This document shows positions 7,454 through 14,427 of a stretch of 34,209 nucleotides of DNA, one piece after another (within the stretch, counting starts at the first letter, position 1; each line of letters begins with the position of its first letter). This stretch comes from JACPTG01 sp964504135 (GTDB lineage Archaea; Nanobdellota; Nanobdellia; Woesearchaeales; UBA10216): positions 1 through 34,209 of the forward strand of contig CAZDCW010000013.1 of assembly GCA_964504135.1 (NCBI GenBank). Reading direction: 5' to 3'. The position numbers and the translations under genes are program-made. The notes under the pieces were generated by a model, which saw only the letters and a list, made by a program, of their open reading frames with translations, made no database searches and was not told where the DNA came from.

Positions 7454-7484
7454 TTTTGCTGAAAGTGTTCCCTTTTTGGAGGGG

Positions 7485-7511
7485 ACACGGCAAGCTAACC
7501 ATTTGCCGTGT
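7485..7511 (+). promoter_or_regulatory. perfect hairpin in the tuf-rpsJ intergenic space
   Basis: ACACGGCAA (7485-7493) and its exact reverse complement TTGCCGTGT (7503-7511) form a 9-bp stem with a 9-nt loop, GCTAACCAT. The 3' arm ends about four bases before the GGGGAAG SD of rpsJ. It may be a partial terminator, an RNA processing or stabilising site, or a binding site for a regulatory protein such as S10 itself. The last is inference. Confidence 0.6.
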
Positions 7512-7525
7512 GGCAGGGGAAGAAT

Positions 7526-7843
7526 ATGGCTCAGAAGGCGCGAATCAAGATTGCAAGCACTGACATAGGGAAGGTCAACCAGATATGCGACGCCATTAAG
7601 GACATTGTCGAGAAGACTGGCGTTGACATGCGCGGCCCCATACCCCTGCCTACAAAAAAGCTGAAGGTCACTACAAGAAAGTGCCCGTGTGGCGACGGCA
7701 AGGCTTCTTTTGACAGGTTTGAGATGCGGATACACAAGCGGCTCATAGACCTTGATGTTGACGAGCGCGCACTGCGCCTTGTCATGAGGCTTCCAATTCC
7801 AGAGGAAGGCCTCACTATGGAAATGGAGATGATTGAGGGCTAA
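7526..7843 (+). CDS. rpsJ: small ribosomal subunit protein uS10
   Basis: 105 residues from MAQKARIKIASTDIGKVNQI. Contains the S10 core: RGPIPLPTKK in the long loop that reaches into the 30S head, then KVTTRKCPCGDGKASFDRFEMR and the helix HKRLIDLD. It binds 16S rRNA in the 30S head. CPCGDGK is typical of archaeal S10. The ATG at 7526 has GGGGAAG upstream; the GTG at 7508 lies in the hairpin and is not chosen. It is downstream of tuf as in many archaea. The stop overlaps the convergent vapC stop by four bases (CTAA). Confidence 0.95.
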   Translation: MAQKARIKIASTDIGKVNQICDAIKDIVEKTGVDMRGPIPLPTKKLKVTTRKCPCGDGKASFDRFEMRIHKRLIDLDVDERALRLVMRLPIPEEGLTMEMEMIEG

Positions 7844-8301
7844 ATTAGCTTAATCCCTTCAACCTTTCTGAAATCAGAGTCGTCTGTAAGGATATCGGTT
7901 ATGCCTTTGCGAAGCATGGCCTCTATTATGGCTGCGTCGTTTGGGAGCAGGTTGTATCTCATTGCCAAAGCGCAAATCTCGGTTTCCACGGCCGGAGGCA
8001 AATCCACAAAAGTGAATCTTGATTCCAGGAACTGGAAAAAGGCCAGGTACTTCTTATACACTTCCGCCGTGAAAGCCGGGTTTTTCTTAAGGTAAGCCAG
8101 CACTTCAAACTTTTTATAGCGGCCTAACTTATGGGCTGCTGATTGCAGAAGAAACTTGTATTTCAACTCACCTAAAACAACCACGCTTGTGTGCGGCCAA
8201 ATTTCACTGCTGCTCAGAATCCTAGCCGTATCCTGCCAGCCTTGCTCCTTGGTAACCAGGTCCAGCAGCGGCCCGGTATCCACAAAAATTTCCCTCTGCA
8301 T
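7840..8301 (-). CDS. vapC: PIN-domain ribonuclease toxin (VapC family)
   Basis: 153 residues. The PIN acidic residues are in place: Asp8 in FVDTGPLLDL, Glu45 in VVLGELKY, Asp122 in LLPNDAAII, and Asp140/Asp143 in ILTDDSDF. They bind Mg2+ or Mn2+ for RNA cleavage. The AbrB-type antitoxin gene is directly upstream with a 2-bp gap, the normal antitoxin-first order. The VapC partner is expected to cut tRNA or rRNA; the target cannot be read from the sequence. ATG start at 8301. The stop overlaps rpsJ by four bases. Confidence 0.9.
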   Translation of the reverse strand: MQREIFVDTGPLLDLVTKEQGWQDTARILSSSEIWPHTSVVVLGELKYKFLLQSAAHKLGRYKKFEVLAYLKKNPAFTAEVYKKYLAFFQFLESRFTFVDLPPAVETEICALAMRYNLLPNDAAIIEAMLRKGITDILTDDSDFRKVEGIKLI

Positions 8302-8303
8302 TA

Positions 8304-8540
8304 CTAGTCCTCAGTCAACACTTCAAACATGAGTTCGTCCAATTCCTTCTTGTTGTACCCTCCGCTTCCAAGAAAGCCTGCAAAGTCGGCAAAGCTTTTC
8401 TTCAATGGAACCAGAACTATCCCCCTGCTTGTGCGGATTATCTTCACCTTCGTCTTCTCATCCAGCCCCGCAGCCACCCTTATTTTCTTTGGGATGACTA
8501 TCTCCCCCCTCTTGCCCAGGGTCTTGATGTCAGATGCCAT
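8304..8540 (-). CDS. vapB: AbrB/SpoVT-type antitoxin (VapB)
   Basis: 78 residues. Residues 1-48 form a swapped-hairpin AbrB domain (LGKRGEIVIPKKIRVAAGLD, then KVKIIRTSRGIVLVPL), the DNA-binding part. The C-terminal tail (FADFAGFLGSGGYNKKELDE) is the segment that usually wraps the PIN toxin. It lies 2 bp upstream of vapC in one transcript. The promoter carries an inverted repeat around its TATA box, fitting autoregulation by the VapBC complex. Confidence 0.88.
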   Translation of the reverse strand: MASDIKTLGKRGEIVIPKKIRVAAGLDEKTKVKIIRTSRGIVLVPLKKSFADFAGFLGSGGYNKKELDELMFEVLTED

Positions 8541-8554
8541 TCCTCCTGCAAGGT

Positions 8555-8618
8555 TTCCGAAGTATTTAAAATTTTCGGAATTTTTTCATTTTTTCAGAAA
8601 AATCCGGATTATTCGGAA
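8555..8618 (-). promoter_or_regulatory. vapBC promoter with inverted-repeat operator
   Basis: TTCCGAA (8555-8561) and its reverse complement TTCGGAA (8574-8580) flank the TATA-like TATTTAAAAT of the vapBC promoter. Another TTCGGAA occurs at 8612-8618, next to the perfect palindrome AATCCGGATT (8601-8610). Two arms around a TATA box are a typical repressor site. The likely ligand is the VapB dimer or the VapBC complex (inference). Confidence 0.6.
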
Positions 8619-8624
8619 AAACGG

Positions 8625-11306
8625 CTAAGGGGTTGCAGGGACTTTAAACAGCGCCTTGCGCATAACAGCCATCGGTTCAGAATCCTCACCAATTCCCTCC
8701 AAGACCTTTTTGGCCTCCTCAATCTTCTTCAGTGCATCATCAATCCCACGGTTCCTGTCGGCGTAGCTGAGCGAAGACCAGTTTACAGCCGGGTTAAAGA
8801 CCGGGTCTTGCCTGATATTCTCGTAAGCGCCAGCGACGTGCCCATTCGCCAGTTTTATGGATTTCTGCATTTCAAGCGCCGCTTGTTGAACCAGGTCATG
8901 CGGCTCCCACTCGGTTAAGGGGGGATTGCCAAGTGGCTCTCCGATTCCATCCCGTATAAGTCTGAAAGTGTTGTGAAGGCAACCGCCTTCTGATGCAAAG
9001 AGGCTTATCCTGCGGGCAATCGGGATAAAGGCCTTGGCACGCAGGTCTTGCCTCGTGTCCAACCCGCGCACGCTTCGCAAATCCCTGGAAATCCTGTCCA
9101 GCTCCTTTATGCACGCCTCAACCGAGCCTGGCCCGTTTCCGCGTAGCCTGTTGACGTTCATCCTTAGCCTTCCCATGGGATTGCCGTGTATTATCTCTGC
9201 TGCCTCATCCGAGACTCCGGTCATTGCTGCGGCTGCCTTTTCATTTGTTGAAGCAGCCCATGTCCGGGTTCCTGCCCTTGCGCCTGAAAAGGCCTCGCCT
9301 GCACGCCCGCGCGCCGAGGCAGCATACGCTGCGGCAGTCCCAGGCGCTGATGCTGCAAAGGCTGCGGCCCTGGCATTGGCGTCGGCAACTGCTGCTGCAA
9401 CCCTCGGCTGGGCATAGGAATACCCGCGAAGAATCGCCTCTGCAACAGGTGAAGGCGCTTCAGCCTCGCGCTGAATCTCCGCAGCAACAACAGCAAGCGG
9501 GCCAGTCGTGTTCATGGGTGATAGTTTTCTGCCAAACTCCACTATGGCCTGCTGGCATTCGGCAGAGGCCTCGTCAACTGAGTCTGGGCGCAGCAGGTCA
9601 GCGCAGTTTTTCAGCCTGCCTCTCAGCTTTAGGATTTCGCCTGCAACAATTACCATCGCCCCTTTCACCAGGTCTGCCCTGGCCTGGTCTGCGAATGGCT
9701 TGCGGTCAATCTCCTGCCTGATTAGGCTGACCAGCGCATAGCTCCTGTTTATTGCGCTGCTTCCGTTTCCGTAGCTGATGTCCTTGTCAATCTTGTCAGC
9801 AAGGCTTGCGGCAGCTGTGGCCCTCTGTGCAGCATCAGGTTCTGATCTTATGCCATTAATCTTGACAAGCAGGCCGTCCAGGTCAGACTCCAGCGCGGCC
9901 AATGAGCCTTTTCCGCTGCCAACAAGCTTGAGGAAATACTTGCGCATCCTCTGGAATGCAGGGTCTGCCTGTGCTTTCATCACATCATACTGGGCCTTGG
10001 CATATGCTGCTGTGGCAGCTCCTGCCGCCACTGCCGGAGCAGCGACCGCATATGCTAACTTAGCTCTTGGGCCAGCCCATCTTCCAGCTTCCTTCACAGC
10101 GCCCACTGCCTTGAAAGGAGCTACGACCGCTGCGTTGCCGACTTTTGCAGCCATGGGCTTCGCCTTGGAGAAGCGCGAGGAAAACCAGCCGCCAACCCGT
10201 CCAAAAAAGCCAGGTGTCGGCAATGCTCCGCCAGCTATCGGTGGAGGTGGCGGCCCTCCAGCCGCCCCGCCACCAACTCCGGCAGCACCACCACCTCCAC
10301 CCGCCCCACCTCCTGCTCCTCCACCAGGGCCTCCACCAATTGGCGCTCCTCCACCTCCACCAGGAATCGCACCTGCCCCTCCAGGAGTGGCTCCAGCCCC
10401 GGCGGCTCCAGGCACAACCCAGAACGGCATGACTACCGGAGGCATCCTCGGTGGTCTGCCTGGGCCGCCTGGCATTGGGAATGGGACTGGAGCTGGCCTG
10501 AACTGTGGGAAAGATCTTGGCCTCATTGTTGGGAATGTTCGGGGCCTCATTGTTGCTGGCTGTCCCTGCGGCCCGGCTTGGCGTGAACCATCCTGGGCCT
10601 GCTCGCCGGCTCTTGCCCGCTCTCTTTGAGCCTGCTCCTCCTGCGCTTGCCGCTGCTGTGCCTGCTGTTGCGCTTGTTGCTGTTGCGCCCGCTGCTGCGC
10701 CTCTCCGCCTCCTTCCTGCTTTGGGGGCTCCTCTCCGGCTGTGAGCAGCTTGAAGAGTGATATCAGGAGGAAAATTAGTCCGACTAGCCAGAGGATGTTG
10801 CCGAATGCGAAAACAGTGCGAAGCTGGCTGTCCTCTGGAATCTGGTCAATGAATGTTCCTCCTGCGGCTGAAAATACTGCCCAGCCGATTACAAAGCCCA
10901 TGGCGGCTGCGTTTGGGATGTTGATTCCAAAGCCTCGGAACATCTGGTAGACTGCAATTATCAGCATGGCAAGGCCGACGAGCAGCGCATAGGGCCCGAG
11001 GTTAACAATCCTGAAGCCTACCCTGTATGCGAAGACAGATGTGGATATGGCGAGCACAAGGCCTATGACGATTGGGACTGCGGGTGTGCTGTCAAAATGC
11101 TTTTCCAGTGCAAACTTTGAGACGCCGACAAACAGGGCTGTGTACAGGAGGAAGTCAATGAACAAGCCGAATTTGTCGTAAATGTTGCCGATGTTAAAGT
11201 TTGAGAACGGGCCAATAAGGTCAGCAGGGCCTTGGGCGAGGACAGGCACTGCTAGGGCAAGGGTGATAAGAGCGGGCAAAAAAATTTTTGACGCATTTCT
11301 GTCCAT
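8625..11306 (-). CDS. 893-residue multi-TM protein with low-complexity and Ala-rich helical tail
   Basis: N-terminal signal-like helix (LPALITLALAVPVLAQ), then about five TM segments between residues 45 and 190 with the conserved stretch FAYRVGFRIVNLGPYALLVG. A Gln/Glu/Arg-rich helix follows (about 195-240), then Met/Pro/Arg repeats (TMRPRTFP, TMRPRSFP), a long Gly/Pro-rich segment (about 265-365), and a mostly helical Ala-rich region of about 500 residues. The TM domain is paralogous to that of the next upstream protein (11316-12773). The SD AAGGAG precedes the ATG, and the gap to the upstream stop is 9 bp, so the two are one operon. No known family is recognised. A membrane scaffold with a large, partly disordered soluble part is the most that can be inferred. 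Confidence 0.75.
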   Translation of the reverse strand: MDRNASKIFLPALITLALAVPVLAQGPADLIGPFSNFNIGNIYDKFGLFIDFLLYTALFVGVSKFALEKHFDSTPAVPIVIGLVLAISTSVFAYRVGFRIVNLGPYALLVGLAMLIIAVYQMFRGFGINIPNAAAMGFVIGWAVFSAAGGTFIDQIPEDSQLRTVFAFGNILWLVGLIFLLISLFKLLTAGEEPPKQEGGGEAQQRAQQQQAQQQAQQRQAQEEQAQRERARAGEQAQDGSRQAGPQGQPATMRPRTFPTMRPRSFPQFRPAPVPFPMPGGPGRPPRMPPVVMPFWVVPGAAGAGATPGGAGAIPGGGGGAPIGGGPGGGAGGGAGGGGGAAGVGGGAAGGPPPPPIAGGALPTPGFFGRVGGWFSSRFSKAKPMAAKVGNAAVVAPFKAVGAVKEAGRWAGPRAKLAYAVAAPAVAAGAATAAYAKAQYDVMKAQADPAFQRMRKYFLKLVGSGKGSLAALESDLDGLLVKINGIRSEPDAAQRATAAASLADKIDKDISYGNGSSAINRSYALVSLIRQEIDRKPFADQARADLVKGAMVIVAGEILKLRGRLKNCADLLRPDSVDEASAECQQAIVEFGRKLSPMNTTGPLAVVAAEIQREAEAPSPVAEAILRGYSYAQPRVAAAVADANARAAAFAASAPGTAAAYAASARGRAGEAFSGARAGTRTWAASTNEKAAAAMTGVSDEAAEIIHGNPMGRLRMNVNRLRGNGPGSVEACIKELDRISRDLRSVRGLDTRQDLRAKAFIPIARRISLFASEGGCLHNTFRLIRDGIGEPLGNPPLTEWEPHDLVQQAALEMQKSIKLANGHVAGAYENIRQDPVFNPAVNWSSLSYADRNRGIDDALKKIEEAKKVLEGIGEDSEPMAVMRKALFKVPATP

Positions 11307-11315
11307 AAGGGCTCC

Positions 11316-12773
11316 TTAGGGAATTGAGGCTGCGTTTAGCGCGTGCCTTGCAATGTCAGCCGAGCCAGCCGCAGTGTTTCCAATAATTGTCGCCAGCTGC
11401 GCGTCCAGGGCAGCCTCGTTCCTCATCAGCGTCCTGGCTGCTCCGAGGTTGCGGATTGCGGTGTTGATGCTTGCAAGCGAATTTCCGAATCTTCTCAATG
11501 CCTCCCTTGGGTTGCCTGCCTGCAATGCAGATATGCCTGCGTTTAATTCACTCCTTGCTGCGGTTTCGCTGCTTGTTGCCTGCTGAACAGCAGTCCTCAA
11601 AGGCCCGGTTACCCTCTGCATCTGCTCAAATGCAGCCCTCCTGAGACTTGTAATGTAGGCAGTTACTCGGTTGTCAATGGCCGTTTGGGCGGGGGTCATT
11701 CCAGGAGGAGCTCCTGCAGGGGGTCCGATTGCCGCCCATGGGTCTGGGGCGCCAGCCGGAGCATATGGACGCGCCAATTCCCTGCGAAGCGCGTCACGGA
11801 AATTATTAAGCCTTGCAAAAACTGTAGTCATTAGAGGCGTGATCCGCTCAATTTCCTCATAAGTCGCCTGTATCTGGCCTTCTATCCGGATGGCATTCAG
11901 GATGTCATTCCTTGCCCTGGTAAGCCTCTCGCCAATCTGTCGCCAGGTGTCAGGGCCAGTGCCGCGCTGTGATACCACCTGCCGAATCAGGTCAATGGCG
12001 CTCTGCAGGTATTGTGCGGCATCGGCGAGGTTTGCAATTCCCGCATCCTCAGCAGCCTGGAGCTGGCCGAAATCGTGCTCCTCAAGCTGCAATCCCCTTA
12101 CAGCTTCTTCCCTTGCCTGCTCAGCAGCCCTTTCCTGTTCCTGCGCCCTTGACTGGTCAGCAGTAGGAGCCTGGCCTACACGAACCTCGCCTCCGCCGCC
12201 AACCGCTTGAGTCACCCACCCGAAGGCACCTATAATCAGGAATACAAAGCCAATCAGGAAAAGCAGGTGGCCCATCGCGAACACAGTCCTGAGGAGCCCC
12301 TGGTCAGGAATCCACTTGTCAATCAGTGCGGAAAACAGCGCCCAGGCAATCACAAATGCCCATGCCCCTGCCTTGACTCCGCCAAAGCCCATGCCGTTGA
12401 GCATCCTGTAAACCGCGATGCCGATGATTATCAGGCCTATGACGAGCGCGTAGGGGCCGAGGTCTGAGAGGCGGAATCCCATGCGATTGGCGAAAACAGA
12501 GGCAGTGACAGCGAGAATCACGCCGATGATGACAGGCACGACCTGCTGATCCTTGAAGACGTCCTTAAGCCCGGCCTGCGCTGCACCGACGAAAAGCACT
12601 GCAAATGCGATAAAGTCAAGGAAGGTGCCGAACCTCTCATAAACCTGGCCGACATTAAAGCCCGCGAATGGCCCAAGCGCCTGTGACAATGGGTCAGCGG
12701 CTGCAACAAGCGGAAGGACAACAACTAGCAGAGCCCAGGCAAGAAGAAAACGCCAGAGCAAACGCTTGTCCAT
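11316..12773 (-). CDS. 485-residue multi-TM protein, paralog of the downstream 893-residue protein
   Basis: Signal-like helix (FLLAWALLVVVLPLVAAA), then about five TM segments to residue 190. Patterns match the neighbour: 'GPFAGFNVGQVYERFGTFLDF' against GPFSNFNIGNIYDKFGLFID, and FANRMGFRLSDLGPYALVIG against FAYRVGFRIVNLGPYALLVG. The remaining 290 residues are helical and Gln/Glu/Ala/Arg-rich, without the Gly/Pro segment of the paralog, and probably form coiled coils. First gene of a two-gene operon; the TATA box at 12811-12820 (minus strand) and AAAGGTG before the ATG fit the start. Function unknown; formation of a hetero-oligomer with its paralog is inference. Confidence 0.75.
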   Translation of the reverse strand: MDKRLLWRFLLAWALLVVVLPLVAAADPLSQALGPFAGFNVGQVYERFGTFLDFIAFAVLFVGAAQAGLKDVFKDQQVVPVIIGVILAVTASVFANRMGFRLSDLGPYALVIGLIIIGIAVYRMLNGMGFGGVKAGAWAFVIAWALFSALIDKWIPDQGLLRTVFAMGHLLFLIGFVFLIIGAFGWVTQAVGGGGEVRVGQAPTADQSRAQEQERAAEQAREEAVRGLQLEEHDFGQLQAAEDAGIANLADAAQYLQSAIDLIRQVVSQRGTGPDTWRQIGERLTRARNDILNAIRIEGQIQATYEEIERITPLMTTVFARLNNFRDALRRELARPYAPAGAPDPWAAIGPPAGAPPGMTPAQTAIDNRVTAYITSLRRAAFEQMQRVTGPLRTAVQQATSSETAARSELNAGISALQAGNPREALRRFGNSLASINTAIRNLGAARTLMRNEAALDAQLATIIGNTAAGSADIARHALNAASIP

Positions 12774-12810
12774 AGCAGCACCTTTTTACAGCGCAAATTC
12801 CGGGCAGAGC

Positions 12811-12866
12811 GTATATAAACTTTTCTGTGCTCTCGGCGAGGAAAGCCGGGCAAACCTTTAAATAAT
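12811..12866. promoter_or_regulatory. back-to-back TATA boxes of a divergent promoter pair
   Basis: Minus strand: GTTTATATAC at 12811-12820, about 40 nt before the ATG at 12773. Plus strand: CTTTAAATAAT at 12856-12866, about 22-32 nt before the ATG at 12888, so the plus transcript is probably leaderless. The two TATA boxes are about 40 bp apart. Confidence 0.65.
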
Positions 12867-12887
12867 AGCGGCTACAGGAATCCAGCC

Positions 12888-13313
12888 ATGGCTGAGGCCC
12901 AGACAATAGTGCTTATACCTGCGCTTTTTTTGGGAGCAATCATTGGCCTTGTGGAGCTGTTCTTCGTTCATCAGGATGAGAGGGGAATGGGCTGGCTTGG
13001 GCATGGAATCCATGCGATTCCTGCAACTATCTTTTTCACTTTCATCAGCATGAATGTTGGCTTCGCGCTTGGTTTCCTGGGCCAGTCTGTGGCGGTAAAC
13101 TGGTATGTTGAGCTCGGAGTCCGGCTTCTGGTGGCGATTATCGCCATGCTGAAGGTCAGCGCAGCGGCAGCGATTGTGGGCAGGGTTGGCGAAAAATTCA
13201 TTCACGTGCTGATTATAGGAGCCTTAATCTTTGCAGCCCCCTATGCCTGGGACTTTCTCGGAGCAAGCCTCGTACAGGCTATGCCGTTTCTTGAGTTCAG
13301 GATAGGCGGTTAG
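12888..13313 (+). CDS. four-TM conserved-looking membrane protein
   Basis: 141 residues with hydrophobic segments at about 8-26, 40-64, 75-97 and 103-123. Short loops carry FVHQDERGMGWLGHGIH and VGRVGEKFIH; the Asp-Glu-Arg and His residues in the first loop stand out. No signal peptide. No family is recognised. It is transcribed divergently from the 485/893-residue membrane protein operon from closely spaced promoters, suggesting but not proving a shared role. A T-rich stretch after the stop (13314-13350) could end transcription. Confidence 0.72.
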   Translation: MAEAQTIVLIPALFLGAIIGLVELFFVHQDERGMGWLGHGIHAIPATIFFTFISMNVGFALGFLGQSVAVNWYVELGVRLLVAIIAMLKVSAAAAIVGRVGEKFIHVLIIGALIFAAPYAWDFLGASLVQAMPFLEFRIGG

Positions 13314-13351
13314 TTTATCGTAAATTCTCTATATTTTCAGCTCTTTGTTTA

Positions 13352-13640
13352 TTGCGTAAGTGCATGCGGAGTTAGCATGCTATTACTGATTATTAGTTGA
13401 ATAACTTAAATTAAATAGCAGGCTGTGGCTTCTCTTTTTCGCAGCCCCTTTCGGGAGACTCGTTACGTGTACGGTTCGCTTGGTGCACTGCTTGCATTGT
13501 TCACTCCAGGTTACCTTTTACCGCAAACGAAGAGTCAGTCCCCAAATCGCGCGATTGGGCCCAATTACGCTCAGAGTGTAATTTGGCTGCTACAAAGAGT
13601 TAACTACAAACCACGAACCATTAACCACAAACAATTAACG
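13352..13640 (+). repeat. intergenic element, copy A
   Basis: This 327-bp gene-free space holds one copy of an element also found at 13931-14155 and, in part, at 26617-26676. In order it has: TTGCGTAAGTGC followed by GAGTTAGCATGCTA; then GCAGGCTGTGGCTTCTCT at 13418-13435, whose GCAGGCT can pair back with the first motif; then CCCCTTTCGGG; and finally a C/A-rich stretch with repeated AACCA/ACAAA words (13599-13636). That last part abuts the stop of the minus-strand gene ending at 13644. No convincing ORF. It may be a small structured RNA, a miniature mobile element or a 3'-end processing/termination region. Confidence 0.55.
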
Positions 13641-13643
13641 GCT

Positions 13644-13826
13644 CTACTTCCTGAAAACAAAGGGAATGACCGGAACTATGACCTTTGCAGTCTGGGCAGG
13701 GCCAAATGGCAGCTTTACCACGCCTGACATGAAGAAGTAAACTAATGCGGCGCCGACAATCACTCCGATTAAAAGGCCCTTGAACCAGTCGCCGTAGCTG
13801 ACAATATACCCCTTTTTGCCGGACAT
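13644..13826 (-). CDS. 60-residue single-TM protein
   Basis: MSGKKGYIVSYGDWFKGLLI leads into a TM helix (about residues 17-34), followed by KLPFGPAQTAKVIVPVIPF and a basic end. A TATA box (minus strand, TATTTAAAAG at 13849-13858) is about 24 nt before the ATG, so the mRNA is probably leaderless and this short gene is very likely real. No family is recognised. It is flanked by two copies of the same intergenic element. Confidence 0.62.
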   Translation of the reverse strand: MSGKKGYIVSYGDWFKGLLIGVIVGAALVYFFMSGVVKLPFGPAQTAKVIVPVIPFVFRK

Positions 13827-13930
13827 GGGGAAACTCTGGGCCAGGTTCTATTTAAAAGTTTTGAAATCTCGAAGTTAAGCCTGTTTTTCCTTAAGTTGCA
13901 GGCTGGCTATCCGCTTTTCGTTCACTTTGC

Positions 13931-14155
13931 TTGCGTCAGTGCGCGAAGAGTTAGCCTGCTACTATTTATCACGGGAAGCGCAAAAAACCATTAAGTTGAA
14001 TGGCAGGCTGTGGCTCCTCTGTTTCGCTTTCCCCTTTTGGGGTATTCGCAGGGTGTACTGTCTGGCTTCGTGAACGGCTTTGCAATGTCCACTGATCAAG
14101 TATAACTGCCAACCACAAACCACTAACTACTAACCATTAATGAGTCAGCCTGCTG
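13931..14155 (+). repeat. intergenic element, copy B
   Basis: Second copy of the element. TTGCGTCAGTGC then GAGTTAGCCTGCTA (13948-13961), GGCAGGCTGTGGCTCCTCT from 13992, the hairpin CCCCTTTTGGGG (14031-14042), a C/A-rich stretch of ACCAC/AACTA words (14107-14140), and a closing GAGTCAGCCTGCTG (14141-14154). GCAGGCT is the exact reverse complement of AGCCTGC in the first motif, so a long stem-loop can form. A further AAGCCTG/CAGGCT pair lies just upstream (13876-13908). The 13827-14262 space otherwise holds only the promoters of its two flanking genes. Confidence 0.55.
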
Positions 14156-14230
14156 TCAGATTAAGTAAATTCTCCAAATGCACTGCAAAACCGCAAGATT
14201 AAAATAGGCATACTTCTATATTTATTTAAG

Positions 14231-14240
14231 GATATATAAG
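14231..14240 (+). promoter_or_regulatory. TATA box of the abrB-nnrD-kef chain
   Basis: GATATATAAG is centred about 27 nt before the ATG at 14263, at leaderless spacing; no SD is present. It appears to drive all three overlapping genes up to 16903. Confidence 0.6.
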
Positions 14241-14262
14241 TATGAATTAAATTAGGCATAAA

Positions 14263-14427
14263 ATGGCCAAGCTTCAGTTTGACGAGAGGCAGTTCAAGAT
14301 TACCCTTCCAAAGAAGGTGCTTGAGGCCCTGGGCTGGGAAAAGGGTGACAGGGTTCTGATTGAGGCCTCTTCTTTTGCAGAGCTCAGGATAAAAAATACC
14401 ACCCTGGCTGAGAGGAGGAGGGAATGA
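14263..14427 (+). CDS. 54-residue AbrB-fold DNA-binding protein
   Basis: MAKLQFDERQFKITLPKKVL followed by EALGWEKGDRVLIEASSF and a short basic tail (LAERRRE). This is a complete AbrB/SpoVT hairpin domain (KITLPKKVLEALGW; GDRVLIE) with no toxin-binding extension. It lies 26 nt after a TATA box and its TGA overlaps the ATG of nnrD (ATGA), so the two are translationally coupled. No PIN or other toxin follows, so it is more likely an autoregulator of this operon than an antitoxin (inference). It is short enough to be missed by usual length cut-offs. Confidence 0.82.
   Translation: MAKLQFDERQFKITLPKKVLEALGWEKGDRVLIEASSFAELRIKNTTLAERRRE

Noticed and set aside
7508..7525. GTG start six codons upstream for rpsJ
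   Set aside because: It falls in the 3' arm of the hairpin and has no SD, whereas the ATG at 7526 has GGGGAAG and the usual S10 start.
6920..7735. 271-codon minus-strand ORF across the 3' part of tuf and into rpsJ
   Set aside because: Antisense shadow of two certain genes; the translation has no recognisable domain.
10200..10420. Repeats suggestive of a CRISPR array or VNTR
   Set aside because: These are codon-level repeats encoding Gly/Pro-rich low complexity; no unique spacers of constant length.
9778..10629. Long Ala/Pro-rich plus-strand ORF (283 codons)
   Set aside because: It lies antisense to the Gly/Pro/Ala-rich part of the 893-residue gene; GC-rich low complexity keeps the opposite frame open. 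No promoter, SD or domain.
13441..13560. Possible tRNA-like GGTTCG word in intergenic copy A
   Set aside because: No acceptor or anticodon stem of the right spacing could be formed around it.
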